Positions 11,539 through 23,400 of a stretch of 64,000 nt of DNA are shown piece after piece. The stretch spans positions 46,385,454 to 46,449,453 of the forward strand of contig NC_062214.1 in NCBI RefSeq assembly GCF_902686445.1, written 5' to 3'. This DNA comes from Sciurus carolinensis. Lineage: Eukaryota; Chordata; Mammalia; Rodentia; Sciuridae. Each line of letters starts with the position of its first letter. Position 1 is the first letter of the stretch. A program made the translations under genes and the position numbers. The notes under the pieces are model-generated. The model saw only the letters and a program-made list of their open reading frames with translations, was not told the origin of the DNA and made no database searches.

Positions 11539-11563
<25 letters not shown>

Positions 11564-11569
<6 letters not shown>

Positions 11570-11573
11570 AACA
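11564..11573 (+). repeat. L1-B target-site duplication, right copy
   Basis: Right partner of 6654-6663, following the 24-nt A tail with a g between them. Confidence 0.8.
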
Positions 11574-12695
11574 TTATGAAGCATTCTGATCTGTGAACTG
11601 GCCTTCACTGGCCTTCAAATAAACCCCCAAGGAAATTTGAGGACTGACATGAAAACATTTTCTACCTTTATCTGTATATTTAATTGCTGCTGCTGTTACA
11701 TTTTTAATAATTGAAGATTTGTGAAATTAAACTTTTAGTAGTATCAGAGATAAATAATATAAAGGCAATAAAATCTTCTAATTGTTTTCACATCTTGAGC
11801 CAGTGTTTGTATGACAAAATTTTTGTATAATGAAATGAAAAACTTTGTGTTGTGACCTTCCATTTAGATGTGACAGCATCTTAATAGTAGGTCTTTGGCT
11901 AATGTCCAATGTCAAATAGTGGAGTCATATGAGAGATGACTAGTAATTAATCATGCTTTATCCATGAGCCAGGCAAGCAGACTTACCAGGAGCATCTCTC
12001 GATGCCTTATCAAATTACTAAAACTGAACCTGCTCTTTTGGATTTGTAAAGTGATAGGTTGTTGATTCTAGAAATCTGTAATTTAAGATGATTCGTCTGC
12101 ATAGTATTCAGCAAACCATAAGGTTTAAAAAAAATTTCCAGTATCATAAAAAATACAGATACTATCCAGTGTCATCTTAGCAGACTGCAGAAGCTATGGC
12201 TAGGGGGCTGGTTCCTCAGAAATGTGGGCTTTTCAAGTTCACCTAAGAGAACAGTGAATTCTTTACTGCAGCAAACATGTAATTTATGATTTCTTCTTTC
12301 AAAAAGCAAACAAGAATGTAGCTTTGAGAAGCAAGCATATATATTATGTTTTTAAACTTGGACATTGAATGACTTCAGGTTCTGTATGAGCTTATCTATT
12401 ATGGTCCTGAAAAGATTGTGCTCCTTGGGGGTATAACTGACCACAAAGGGGGTATAACTGACCAAGACAGAAATTTGAGGGGAATGGATAGCCTGTGAAA
12501 TGAGATGTCTATTTCTTTTATTTAGTTAAACATTTCTGGATTAAAGTGAGACTACGTTATTCCTCATTTCTTTTAAAAACAAATTCCTGTCACACACCTG
12601 CCCCCCCACCTTCTTCCCCCCACATACAATTTGTATATTGACTTCTTCAGAGCCTTGGTGATCTCTCCAGGCCTAGAGACTAGATGGTCTCACGG
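11574..12695. other. Unassigned sequence
   Basis: AT-rich with no gene or clear repeat recognised. A short direct repeat (gggggtataactgacca) occurs twice near 12428-12465. Confidence 0.5.
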
Positions 12696-12699
12696 TGTA

Positions 12700-12850
12700 G
12701 TCTCTCCTCTGGAAACTTGTTAGAAACACAAATGATCAGACCCAACCCCATCTATTCAAATCAAAATTCTGGGGCTGGGTTGACAAGCAGGGTTTTAATA
12801 GTCTAGAGTGTTCCAAGGCATATACAAATGTGAACACTTCTGATATTTGG
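12700..12850 (+). mobile_element. MER5-like (hAT) DNA transposon relic
   Basis: The segments cttgttagaaacacaaatg, ctattcaaatcaaaattctg and cagggttttaata appear in the same order as in the MER5A family of non-autonomous hAT elements. It is heavily diverged and non-coding. Confidence 0.6.
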
Positions 12851-12961
12851 TAGTATCATCTGACAAAGAAGCAAATTCAGCTTAAAATCTTTGGGGAATT
12901 CTGGATGGCCACTCTGCTTTTTGGTAGCATGGCAAAGCTATGAAGTGGAACAGAATTGAAA

Positions 12962-13190
12962 CCAAGCACAATGGTACACATGTAATCCTAGTGACTCAGG
13001 AGGCTGAGGCATGAAGATCACAAGTTAAAAGTCAAACTTCAGCAATTTGGTGAGGCCCTAAGACACTTAGCCAGCACTTGAGTGGAAAAAAAAAAGGGGG
13101 GTGGGGAGGTTGGATAAGTAGCTGTAGTTGGAGATGTAGATGTAAAAGCACCCCTAGTTCAATCCTCAGCAATCAATCAATAAAATAGTA
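12962..13190 (+). mobile_element. B1/ID dimeric SINE
   Basis: A 7SL-derived B1-like left half (acatgtaatcctagtgactc, ggaggctgaggc) is followed by an A-rich linker and G-rich tract, then an ID-like right half (gagatgtagatgtaaaagca, cctagttcaatcctcag) and an A-rich tail. Dimers of this kind are abundant in squirrels. Confidence 0.8.
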
Positions 13191-13407
13191 GGGATTAACA
13201 TCTGCAGGAGCAGTCCTCATTGAATACCACAATATCTGAACTCCCAGATCCCTCTCCCCTTTGGGCAGGATAATTCTAAGAAGATTTTGCAGAGTTCCCT
13301 CTATGGATTGGTCTCCAGTTGCCCCCACGTAAGTCAGCTTCATAGCTCAGCTTTTGTAGGAGGCTTTCCCATTCTTGTTTTCCTTTCCATTTCCTTGTAG
13401 GATCTTC
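13191..13407. other. Unassigned spacer
   Basis: No gene or repeat recognised between the SINE and the MaLR LTR. Confidence 0.5.
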
Positions 13408-13867
13408 CTTGTTTTAGTCAGTTTTTTTTTTCCTTCTTTTTCTTGGTGCTGTGACTAAAACACTTGGAAAGAACAATTTTAGGGGGAGAAGTTTATTCAT
13501 GGTCTCACAGTTTTAGAGTTCTCAGTCCATAGAAGGCTGCCTTCATTCCTCAGGGTTCAAGGTGAGGCAGAACATCATGGCAAAAGATGGTGGCAGAGGG
13601 AAGCAGCTCACATGATGATCAGAAAGCAGAGAGAGAGACTCCAACTTCCAGATACAAAATATATACTCCAAAGACATGCCCCCAGTGACCCATCTCCTCC
13701 AGCCACACCCTACCCATCTTTAGTTACCTACCACTCAGTTAATCTTATCAGGGGATTAATCCACTGATTGTGTTAAGGCTCTCATAACCCAATCATTTCT
13801 CCTCTTAACCTTCTTGCATTGTATCACTTGTGAGATTTTGGGAGACACCTTACATCCAAACCATACA
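13408..13867 (-). mobile_element. MaLR (ERVL-MaLR) LTR, antisense; 3' LTR of a partial element
   Basis: Read on the minus strand it starts near 13867 with tgtatggtttgg and holds the MaLR order: ctcacaagtg, gattaatcc, gccatgatgttctgcc, aactgtgagacc, then the aataaac polyadenylation region and gttttagtcacagca. It is a non-coding endogenous retrovirus-like LTR. Family knowledge: MaLR elements are non-autonomous and old. Confidence 0.8.
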
Positions 13868-15112
13868 GTCTACACCTGGCCCCCAAAAGCTCAAGACCAT
13901 TTCACAATATAAAATGCATTTAGTCCATTTCCAAAAGTCCCCATAGTCTCAACAGTTCCAAGATTGCCCAAAAATTCAAGTCCAAAGTCTCCTCTGAGAT
14001 TCAAGGCAAACTCATGTTATGAGTTTCTGTAAAAATCAAAAGCAATTTACAAGGATCCAATATATAAGGGTAAGTAGTAAATATTTCCATTCAGGAAAAC
14101 AGGAGCATAGAAAGAAGGGATGGGACCAAAACAAGACCAAAATCCAGTTGGGCAAACAAGTCCTGTAGTTCTGTGTCCAGCATCTGAAACTCATGTGCTC
14201 TACAAAGGGCTTGTGTAGCTTGACCCTAAGGCCTTGTTGGTTGTACCCCAAGTGGCCTTCCCATTGGCCTGTCTCTGCTCAATTCCTGCAGCTTTCCTCA
14301 GCAGACATCCCACATTACTGCTATTTCTTAATCTTGGGGGCCTCCACTGCAACTTTGGCTTCCTCCTCATATCTCCATGCTTTGCCTTCTCAGGGGCTCC
14401 CCACAGGGATTCCAACCCTGGGGCAATTTGCCTAGCATCCCAGATTCCTTTGGAATCTTGTTGGAAACCTCCATGAGCCCCTAGCTCCGACATCCTGCAA
14501 TCCTGCAGAACCAGTACCACATGGTTGCCACCAAGGTCTGCTGCCATCTGGAACAGCAGTTAAGCCTCCAGGGACCAGGGCTACAGCAGCCTCCGAGTGC
14601 CTAGGTGGCTGAGCATGGTGAAAAAAATCTTCCTAGACCACTTGTGTAAGCAGGGTGCCCCACTGGTCTCTTCTCAAGGAATTTTCACTTTTACTCCCTT
14701 TAGTCTGAGATGGGTGTGGTCTTGACAATTCCTGAGATGCTTTCTAACCATTTTTCTTATTGTCTCTGGGCAGAGTCTTTAGCATTTCCTTAGTGGCTAT
14801 AATGTCTTTAACAACTGCAACTTCCTTATCCCCAGTTTTACTCCTAACTTTCAAGTCCAAGTTTTTCAAATCTTTCTGCTCTGTTTTCTGCTCCTGAACA
14901 TCACAATAAATTTGGCTAAAAGCTGCCAGCAATATCTGGCAGCTGCCAATAATATCACTGCCTGAATACTATGATATCTAGAAATTTCTTCTGCCAGATT
15001 GAGAAATCTATCACTTTTAAAATCAGCCTCACAGAAAGTCTCACGACATGGGCAAAATGCAGACAATTTCCAATTACCAATAGTGTCCTCCTTTTCCTTT
15101 AAATCCTTTTGA
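13868..15112 (-). mobile_element. MaLR internal region, antisense (distal part)
   Basis: It directly continues the LTR and matches the character of MST/THE1-type internal sequence (plus-strand aagtccaaagtctcctctga, gtaaaaatcaaaagcaa). Small open frames here have no family support. It is interrupted at 15112 by an L1 insertion. Confidence 0.7.
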
Positions 15113-16229
15113 ATCAATAAATGGGATGGTATCAAACTAAAAAACTTCTTCAGTGCAAAGGAAACAATCAAAACCTGAAGAGGGAGCCTACAGAATGAGA
15201 GAAAATCTTTGCCACCTGCCCCTCAGATAGAGCATTAATCTCCAGGATATATGAAGAACTAAAAAAAAAAAAAAAAAAAAACCCAAAACCCAAAAAAACC
15301 CCAAGTAACCCAATCAATAAATGGGCAAAGGAACTGAACAGGCCCTTCACAGAAGAATAAATACAAATGGTCAACAAATATATGAAAAATGTTCAACATC
15401 TCTAGCAATAGGAGAAATGCAAATTAAAGTTACATTGAGATTCCATCTCAATCCCTTCAGAATGGCAATTATCAAGAATACAAGTAACAATAAATGTTGG
15501 TGAGGATGTGGGGTAAAAGTTTTACCTATATATTGTTGGTGGCTCTGTAAATCAGGCAACCACTATGGAAAGCAGTATGGAGATTCCTTAGAAAACTTGG
15601 AATGGAACAACCATTTTACCCAGTTATCCCACTCCTTGGTTTATACTCAAGGGACTTAAAATCAGTATACTACAGTGACACAGCCACATCAATGTTTATA
15701 GCAGCTCAGTTCACAATGGCTAAGCTATGGAACAAAATGATGAATGGATAAAGAAAATGTGGTAAAAATACACAATGGAATATTGGTCAGCCATAAAGAA
15801 GAATGAAATTGTGGCATTTGTAGGTAAATGAATGGAACTGGAGAATATCGTGCTAAGTGAAATAAACCAGCCCCCTTAAATCAAAGGCTGAATATACTCT
15901 CTGATAGGTGGATGCACACACAATAAGGTGGGAGCAGGGGGAAGAACGGAAATTCATTGGATTAGACAAATAAGAATGAAGGTAAGGTAAGGAAGAGTGA
16001 AATAGGAAAGACAGTAGAATGAATCAGACATAACTTTCCTGTCCTTATATATGAATACCTGTATAACTCCACATTATGTGCAACCACAAGAATGGGATCC
16101 TAATTAGAATAAGTTATAATCCATGTATGTATGATATGTCCAAATACACTCTACTGTCATGCATATCTAAAAAGAACAAATAAATAAATAAAATAAAATA
16201 AAATAAAATAAAATAAAATAAAATAAAAT
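15113..16229 (+). mobile_element. 5'-truncated L1 inserted in the MaLR internal region
   Basis: Sequence from late ORF2 (NKWDGIKLKNFFSAKE-like) through the C-terminal tail and 3'UTR ends in a tail of AAATA repeats (16175-16229). Near-identical flanks (aaatccttttga at 15101-15112 and aaatgcttttga at 16230-16241, one mismatch) are its target-site duplication. Its 3'UTR differs from L1-A/B and matches the older type seen at 38990. An imperfect A-run lies at 15259-15281. Confidence 0.88.
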
Positions 16230-16455
16230 AAATGCTTTTGAGCCCTGTCTTCACTGTCCATGTTCCTGTTGGCATTTTGGTCTTCTGAGAAGACTAGTTT
16301 TGGCTATTAAGCTCTACTTACAATAATCAAAAGCATTTCCAGTTTGTATTGCTAAACATCTCAAAATTTCTCCCCAACATGCCAAAATGCTCCAAAAGCT
16401 TCTCATCCACACAGTTAGGTTAGTCATAGCAATGATTCCACTCTTAGTACCAATT
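16230..16455 (-). mobile_element. MaLR internal region, antisense (proximal part)
   Basis: Continues the MaLR internal sequence past the L1. On the minus strand it begins, next to the LTR, with attggtactaagagtgg, a typical start of MaLR internal sequence after the 5' LTR. Confidence 0.7.
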
Positions 16456-16666
16456 TCTGTTTTAATCAGATTTTTTGCTGCTGTGACTAAAAGACCTGGC
16501 AAGAACAATTATAGGGAGGAAAAGTTCATATATATAGGAGCTCACAGTTTCTGAGTTCTCAGTCCATAGAAGGCTGGCTCCATTCCTCAGGGCTCAAGGT
16601 GAGAAAGAACATCATGACAGAAGATCATAGCAGAGGGAAGCAGCTCACATGATGATCACCAGGTGG
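16456..16666 (-). mobile_element. MaLR 5' LTR, antisense, truncated
   Basis: Matches the 3' half of the LTR at 13408-13867 in the same orientation (gctgctgtgactaaaa, cagtccatagaaggctg, gcagagggaagcagctcaca). The 5' half of the LTR is missing, so the element is a partial provirus with one complete and one partial LTR. Confidence 0.78.
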
Positions 16667-16699
16667 ATCTTTTCAATAACCTTAGGACATGCACAATGT

Positions 16700-16830
16700 T
16701 CAGCTTACCACTGGGGAAACCAAGGCTCAGATAGATGATGTCAACCTTCTGGTGCCACACCACTATTAACCGATAGAGGAGATTTAAATCCAGGACTCCT
16801 GACTGCACGCTCTTCCTTGAGCATCAGAAT
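16700..16830 (-). mobile_element. MIR relic, antisense
   Basis: Contains the antisense MIR core pattern: ggggaaaccaaggctcag, then gccacacc, then gatttaaatccaggactcctgactgcacgctctt spread over 16720-16815. Non-coding tRNA-derived ancient SINE. Confidence 0.6.
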
Positions 16831-17827
16831 ACCGCAGAAGGAGGCTAAAATACCAATTGCTAGTCCCCAGCATAAACTATGTGTAAGTTGGGAGATCTGA
16901 GGACTTGTAGCAAGCTGCAGGTGTTGCTGCTACTGATTCAGGAACAGCATTTTAGCATACATTACTTTGTGTGATAACCCTATTAGGATGCTTGAGGGAA
17001 GTAAATAGTATAAAAATGATTTGAGGCTATAAACTCATTCTTTTGGTATTCTTTTTTAAATGGGATACTATAGAAATTTATTTCTCTCTTACATAAAGGG
17101 GACCCAGAGAAGTCATGCCTGGTTGATGGTGCCTTCACTGTCAGGGAGCAGGTTCCTCTACACAGAGTCTTGTTACTCTACTGTCTCTAGCATTTGGCTT
17201 CCAGTGCTTGGTGTAAGATGTCTGCTGGAGGACCAGTCATTACATCTGCATTCCAGTCAAAAGGAAAGAGAAGGGACTGAAGAAACTCACTCCTTCCTTT
17301 TTAAATGAAAAATAAAAATTAATTGTGCTAAATAAGCCACACATAACATAAAATATACCACATTTACTATTTTTGAATGTATAGTAAAGTAGTGTTAAGT
17401 ATAGTCATGTAGTTATGTAATGGAGCCCCCAGAACTTCTCTTTTGTTGCCTTTGACAGTCTTTAAGAAATTATTACCAAAAAGAATACCAGGGCATAGTT
17501 TTAATGACTTCATGTACCAATGATACCATGGGGATAAGACATTCACATGAAAAGCTGTTCATTGTGGGGGCTTCTTTTTTCCTCATTGACTGGTTCTAAG
17601 TAAATTATGTGACTGCATAACAAATGGATTTTTGTAAATGCCTGGGTCATTACTGTAATAAAAATGGTGTAGGGGGAGAGCCACTGTTTCAGAGCTCAAC
17701 TTACTTACACATCTGTTGTGTTTTTTTTGGATCCTTCAAATCCCCAAAGTTACCCTTAAATGAAATTATAAAAAAAAAGTTATATAGCATTGGGCTTTTT
17801 TGCTGAAAACAAGGACATTAAAAAATT
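16831..17827. other. Unassigned sequence
   Basis: AT-rich. Short open frames (for example 17060-17308) have no supporting motif or domain. No gene recognised. Confidence 0.5.
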
Positions 17828-18740
17828 CTCTGTTTCTATGAGGAATGTCATTGGGATTTTAATTGGAATTGCATTGAATCTGTGTAGTGCCTTTGGTAGT
17901 ATGGCCATTTTGACAATGTTAATTCTGCCTATCCAAGAACATTGGGAGATCTTTCCATCTTTGAAGGTTTTCTTCAATTTCTTTGCTTAATATTCTATAG
18001 TTTTCATTGTAGAGGTCTTTCACCTCTTTTGTTAGATTTTGCTAATTCCCAAGAATTTTATTTTTTTTTTGAGGCTACTGTGAATGGAGTGGTTGTCCTA
18101 ATTTCTCTTTCAGAGGATTCATTACTTATGAGTAGAAATGCATTAGATTTACGCATATTGATTTTATATCCTGCTACTTTGCTGAATTCATTTATTACTT
18201 TTGACCCAGTTATCCCACTCCTTGGTTTATATCCAAAGGACTTAAAATCAGCAAACTACAATAACACAACCACATCAATGTTTATAGCAACTCAGTTCAC
18301 AATAGGTAGATTGTGGAACCAACCTAGATGCCTTTCAACAGATGAATGGATAAAGAAACTGTGGTATATATACACAGTGGAATACTTTTAGCCATAAAGA
18401 AGAATAATATTATGGCATTTGCAAATAAATGCATGGAATTGGAGAATATCATGCTAAGTGAAATAAGCCAAGCCCAAAAAACCAAAGGCTGAATGTTTTC
18501 CCTGATAAGTGGAGAATGATATATAATGGAGGTGGTGGGTGGGGAGTGAGAGAAGAATGGGGGAACTTTAGAATATGTAGAAGGAAATGAGAGGGAGGGG
18601 GTATGAAAAATGGTGGAATGAGATAGACATCATTACCCTATGTACTTGTAATCTACATTGTGTACAACCACAGAAACGAAATGATGTACCCCATTTGTGT
18701 ACAATGAATCAAAATACAGTCTGTAAAAAAATTAAAAGAT
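17828..18740 (+). mobile_element. 5'-inverted (twin-primed) L1
   Basis: 17828 to about 18199 is antisense L1 ORF2 (minus-strand [13 protein letters not shown], ending in the SNESSERE-type segment). From about 18200 the sequence switches to the plus strand at [14 protein letters not shown] and runs through ORF2 C-terminus and 3'UTR to an A-rich end near 18740. About 950 bp of L1 between the two parts is absent. This is the known structure of twin priming. The 3'UTR type matches the L1s ending at 43072 and 45359. Confidence 0.8.
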
Positions 18741-19150
18741 AAATTAAAAAAAGAAAGAATAGAGCCATCTGACATTAAAATTAAAGAGCATTTTTTAATC
18801 TTCAAAAATAAATTCTACCTTAGCAGTGGAAGCTTATTTGAACATATTTTATGTACAAATGTCTAATACATAAAATGCTGCCAAGACGATGCTGCTGCGA
18901 TTGGGGTGTGGGGACAGGGACAGGTGGAGGTTTAGAGCTCTCCTAGTTATCCTTCTTTCCAGGGGAGGGACCTAGAATGTAAAGCAGTTTACCCTCTAAT
19001 AAAGAATGTCCTAACTTCTGAGGTTCTTAAAAACATGTGTGACATCACCCGTACAGCCAATTTTTGAAAACCTTTTAGTTATTCTGCAATGCCTCGTCTT
19101 ATTTTTGAATACTAATTAGAGTCCTAGGACTCTGTACAAATAAACCAGTT
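18741..19150. other. Unassigned sequence
   Basis: No gene or clear repeat recognised. Confidence 0.5.
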
Positions 19151-19154
19151 ATGG

Positions 19155-19320
19155 AATAAACATGGGTTTGGGTGTTAAGAGACCTTTCAGTGGATCCAGG
19201 CTCTTCAAATAACTGGCTTTGTTACTTAGGGAAATTACAAAGTACTGAGTAATCTCTCATTTGCAGAATGAGGGCCTGAATTAACTCATCTCCTAGGGCT
19301 TGTTCCTTTAAGCCCTAACT
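19155..19320 (+). mobile_element. MIR relic
   Basis: MIR-like order: gggtttgggtgttaagagacct, then gttacttagggaaattac, then ctcatttgcagaatgaggg (19163-19275). Diverged and non-coding. Confidence 0.5.
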
Positions 19321-19869
19321 TTCAATGGCTCCTTTTAATGCTCGGATATAATGATCTTACTCCTGATAGAAAAATGATTTTGGGAAATGTCAGCCAAAAG
19401 GAAATCCTTTCCCTACATATCTGCTCTAATTCCCTTTCAATGGGCAGACAGACCCTTGGTTGAGCACACATGACATGCTGCCGACCCTGCTTTTCCTTGC
19501 CTTGCCCATTGGCTCTTGGTATTCTTCTTGATTTCTTCGCTCAGTATTGTCTGCTGTTTGATAAAGTAGAACTCTAGCTGTGGCTTTATTTGGGGGCATA
19601 TTCTCTGTATTTTAGAAACTGTCATTGTTTCATTACAATGTGTTGTAACCTATTCATTTTTTTCTAGGTCCTCTGAAAGGTTTGGCATAAAAATACTAGA
19701 CAGGCTTTCACGTTGGTCTACTTGTGACTTCTTTGAGATTTAAAAAATTTCTAATTGAAATGTGCACTAACCATAGTGACTAATATTGATCTAAAAAGTT
19801 TCTAAGAGGAAGTCACACTAATACAAATAGCTAATAATAATGGCTGCCTATTTATCAGGTACTGTCCTT

Positions 19870-20000
19870 TTTTTTTTTTTTTGTAGGCAAGCAGGAATTT
19901 TATTAAAAAGAAAAGAAGTGAAAGAAAGATTCAGAACTCCCAGCTCCTGATGCCCTCAGTTAGTGTTTTAAGTGTGCTTTTAACATATCCACTTATTTGC
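19870..20000 (-). other. Possible 3' end of an antisense polyadenylated insert
   Basis: A poly-T run (about 19868-19882) is followed by tttatt (19898-19903), so on the minus strand an AATAAA lies about 16 nt before an A tail. This is the layout of a processed-transcript or LTR-type 3' end. No source gene was recognised and the upstream limit is unknown. Confidence 0.35.
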
Positions 20001-21905
20001 TATTGACACTCTTATTTTGCATCAGAGGAAAATGAGGAATCAGGGAGAGCTGCATCTTTTGCTTATAGTTCATGCAGTCCTTCTACAGTTCTGGTGAAAG
20101 GCTAGACATACAAATCATGTTGCCTCATAGAATAAGCCATTAAAAAAGAGTGAGTCAGATCCATATTTAGCAGATGGACAAACTCTCCAAGATGGATAAT
20201 TAAGTGAAAAGGGCGTGATGTAAAATAGTGTGACCCTTACTCTCTTTTGTTCATCTTGGCAATGTAAAGGGCTATGTATGTGTGGCTGGCAAATGCATTT
20301 CATTTTCTGGTTTGGAAAGAAACCCAAGACAATTTTAGTAGTGATCACCTGTGTGGTAAAGATTTATTTAAAATTAATTTTACCTTCTATAATACTTAAG
20401 TTCTTTTTCACTGTGTGTGTGGTAGGTTACTTAATTTTTTTTTTAAGTTGTCAACAAGGATTATCTGGATAGTGAGATTGTGAATCATCTTTGCTTTCAT
20501 TTCTCTATGTCTCTGTTCCTGAAATATAATAAGTGGTTTTTATTATGCAGGACATTTCTGTCAATAAAGGGGAACCGCAGAAAGGCTAGGCTAAGAGTAG
20601 GAGAACTTTATTGTTTTGGGGGTGGTTGAGGTGAATCTGGGCTGGCCGCTGGTATTGAGCATAGGTTCTTGAGGTCCTCAAAATCATAAGCAGAAGGACA
20701 TGGGTCAGACTTTGGTCTTTTTCAGTCTGATTCATCAAACGAAATCTGTAAAATTTGTAAGAGCCTCAAAATACCAATTTCTCTCTTCTTTGGGGGTTTA
20801 AAACATATTTCTCTTTACAGAATATACATTGAAATTTTCAAGTCAAGTACATAATTAAAAAAAAAGATTCTAAGAGAGTGAATGCAGTCTTAAACAGGGT
20901 TCTTGCCTTGTTTGCATCTCTGGCAGGTCTCGTTGGTAAGAGGGCTTTGGGGCAGGACCCTGGACATTTTCTTAGACAACTTAACCTCTTTGGTCCAGAA
21001 CCATCTCAGATTCTGCTACCAATGTGTTAATGAAGGGAAAGGCCCTGGAAACAACCTGGCCACTTCATGGGAATTGCCAGTTTTAAATGTGAGTACACAC
21101 ACAGCAGTTGGTTATCTCTTTGGGGGTTAAGTTACCCCATTCAGTGTCAGCTTGTGCAGACAATGGGAGGGGGCCAGGGCTGCAGAGTAATCCTTTTACC
21201 TGCCCCATCTGAAGTGACATTGGAATGAAGGGGCACTTTTGGAGCGTATCAGTTTCCTGGGTAAGTTCTACAAACAAGCCCACAGATCCTCAGCTTCGTC
21301 ATTGTGCTCCCACTCTGGGCAGAAGGAAGCCAGCCCTGCTGTCACTCCCACAAACAGATGAAAGACTCACAGAGGGTCCGGTGGAATTCCATTGTGGTGG
21401 TGTTTACTCACGGTCGCCCAGCCCCTCCACTGAAACACGGACTGTGAGGGGACTGGTTTCCATGCCAGGCACCGCATCCTGAAAGCCTAAATGGCAACAA
21501 TTAAAACATATGAGAAAAAGCACTGGAAGTCTTCCTGCCTCTGTGCGAAGAAATTCAACTCACACATGCTGACACCTCGAGGTTATCCAATACTGTCTTG
21601 TCATTTTTCTTTCAAAGAAGCCCCACCTTCCATTTCTTACCGCAAGGAGCCGTGGTGACAGACATGCAAGAATTTTATTTTCTTTTTAAAGGAACTTGTA
21701 TGACAGTGGAGCTGCATGAGAAAGGTGACCCTAGAGAGCAATGGGAGGGACCAGAAAGGTGTGTTCAGATTCTTTTGTGTCTGTCAGCCTCAAGAGTAAG
21801 GGCTGCAGAGCAAATCAGGGGCAGAGGTCAGCCTAGGGAGAAGATGTACCTATGTCCCTTTGCTCCAGGGACATTAGTGCTGCCTTTTAGACTAGACTGT
21901 TACGC
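20001..21905. other. Unassigned sequence
   Basis: No gene recognised. The G+C content is higher around 21130-21480. Short frames there lack recognisable domains. Confidence 0.5.
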
Positions 21906-21907
21906 AT

Positions 21908-22107
21908 ATTTTTTTTTTTTTGTGATACTGGGAATTGAACCCAGGGGTGTTCTACTGCTGAGTTCCCCCCGCAACCCTTTTCCCTTTTTATTTTTTGTTA
22001 TGAGGCAGGGTCTCACCAAGTTGCCAAAGCTGGCCTTGACCTTGCCATCTTCATGCCTCATCCTTCCGAGCAGCTGGGATTATAGATGTGCACCACCTTG
22101 GCCGACT
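21908..22107 (-). mobile_element. B1/ID dimeric SINE, antisense
   Basis: Poly-T at the left, then the ID antisense segment (gggaattgaacccaggggtg, gctgagttcc) and the B1 antisense half (gaggcagggtctcaccaag, gctgggattatagatgtgca). Confidence 0.88.
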
Positions 22108-23080
22108 TCACCCATATGTTGAAGCCAGTGGAAACTTACAGAAATTAGGTAATACATTCACATTCAGTCAGTGTGTTTCTACTGACCACTTAACATCTCA
22201 AACCTCACAATGGTGGAGAACAGATAGGGAGACTCTGCAGGCCAGAGGCGATCCCACTGTGGAACTTTCTGTCCTTTCCCCAAGCTGGACCAAGCCTAAT
22301 TATGCCACCTTCCTTTTTAAGACCTTTAGTTGTGACTTAAAATCCAAGCCTTTTAGCAGGATTCTGGTCCCCACCTTCCCTTTCAACCTACTCTATTCCC
22401 CTTGCCCCCTGTTCTTTTGGGGTCATCAAATATACCTTATACCCTGCATCCTGTTCTGACCCCCTCAGTGCCTTTGACTGTGTGTCTATCTCATCTCTGT
22501 TCACTGAATACCCTGCTCCGAAGCGGTTTTGTCTGGGAAACCTTATGTCCGTGCTCCAGGAAACATGAATTGCCTCTCCCTTGAGTGTAGATTATTATCA
22601 ATAATATTGTTTGTTTATGTGTTTTTCTCCCTAAAATTCTTCTTGAGGACTCCAGGGAAACATTTCAATCATTTCCATATCCTAAGTTCCTTGCCATGTT
22701 CTTGGCAGTCAATATGAGTTACTGAAGTCAGACATGAAAGATTCTCAATATTTCTCATGCACAGAATTAGGAAAAGAGAGCAAAACAAAATAGATGTCAT
22801 GCCAGGGCATTTTGGAACAGAAAGAGAGATGTTCATTGGCATGTCTGGGTCTTTTGCAGGAATTCTCAGTGGTTCCTGGTAGAGGTGGGGCCTTGTTACT
22901 GGCAGGAAAGCCCTGAAAGTTTCCCTTTGAAGTTTGCCTTATTAGGCCCAGTTTTCTTTCTTTCATTTTTTTTTTGAAGGTGGAGATTGTTTCTTTCTGA
23001 TTTAAAACATATACATGCTAGTTATGAAAAAATTAAATGAGAAAAGTATAAGACAGGACAAAACAAAACACAAAAGCAAA
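22108..23080. other. Unassigned sequence
   Basis: No gene or certain repeat recognised. Frames such as 22088-22459 overlap the SINE edge and have no support. Confidence 0.5.
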
Positions 23081-23089
23081 ATTTACCTC

Positions 23090-23400
23090 AAATCCTACCA
23101 CACAGGCAACATAGTTATCCTTCAGCAGAAATCCTTTTAGATTTATGTCTGAGCATGTGCAAACACATGTAAACACAAAACAGGTTTAGTTACATGTGCT
23201 CACTTATTCTCAAACCATGTTAAACTTTATATTACTGAATCAAATTTTATCTGCTCTAATATGACCTCTTTTGTCTCAATGTATTAGATACTTTCATATC
23301 AACATACATGCTCAACAACGCCTCTTTCAGTGGATGTAGAGAATTTCATTGAATGGATGTGTTGCAATGTCTTTACAATGTCTGCTGATGGATCCAGGTG
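23090..23400. mobile_element. Possible ancient L1-type relic
   Basis: Composition and phrases such as ttatccttcagcagaaatcc and gaatttcattgaatggatgt resemble 3' parts of old L1 elements. Too diverged to classify by eye. Confidence 0.3.

Larger units (their letters stand above)
6664..11562 (+). mobile_element. L1-B: L1 with full 5'UTR and internally deleted ORF2
   Basis: The element runs from a monomeric 5'UTR (6664-8087) through ORF1 (8088-9134), ORF2 (9210-11274, internally deleted) and a 3'UTR to an A tail (11539-11562). Matching flanks (aggacaaaca, 6654-6663 and 11564-11573) form a target-site duplication. The left site reads gtatt/aaaagg, a good L1 endonuclease TT/AAAA site. The ~1.77-kb internal loss explains the 4.9-kb length. 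The ORFs are close in sequence to L1-A but the distal 5'UTR is unrelated. Confidence 0.93.

Noticed and set aside
20560..20760. Antisense retroviral LTR suggested by aataaagttctcc on the minus strand
   Set aside because: No LTR ends, duplication or internal region could be seen, so it is not called.
21225..21482. Host exon in the GC-richer block
   Set aside because: No recognisable domain, splice-site pair or conserved motif; the open frame length is expected by chance.
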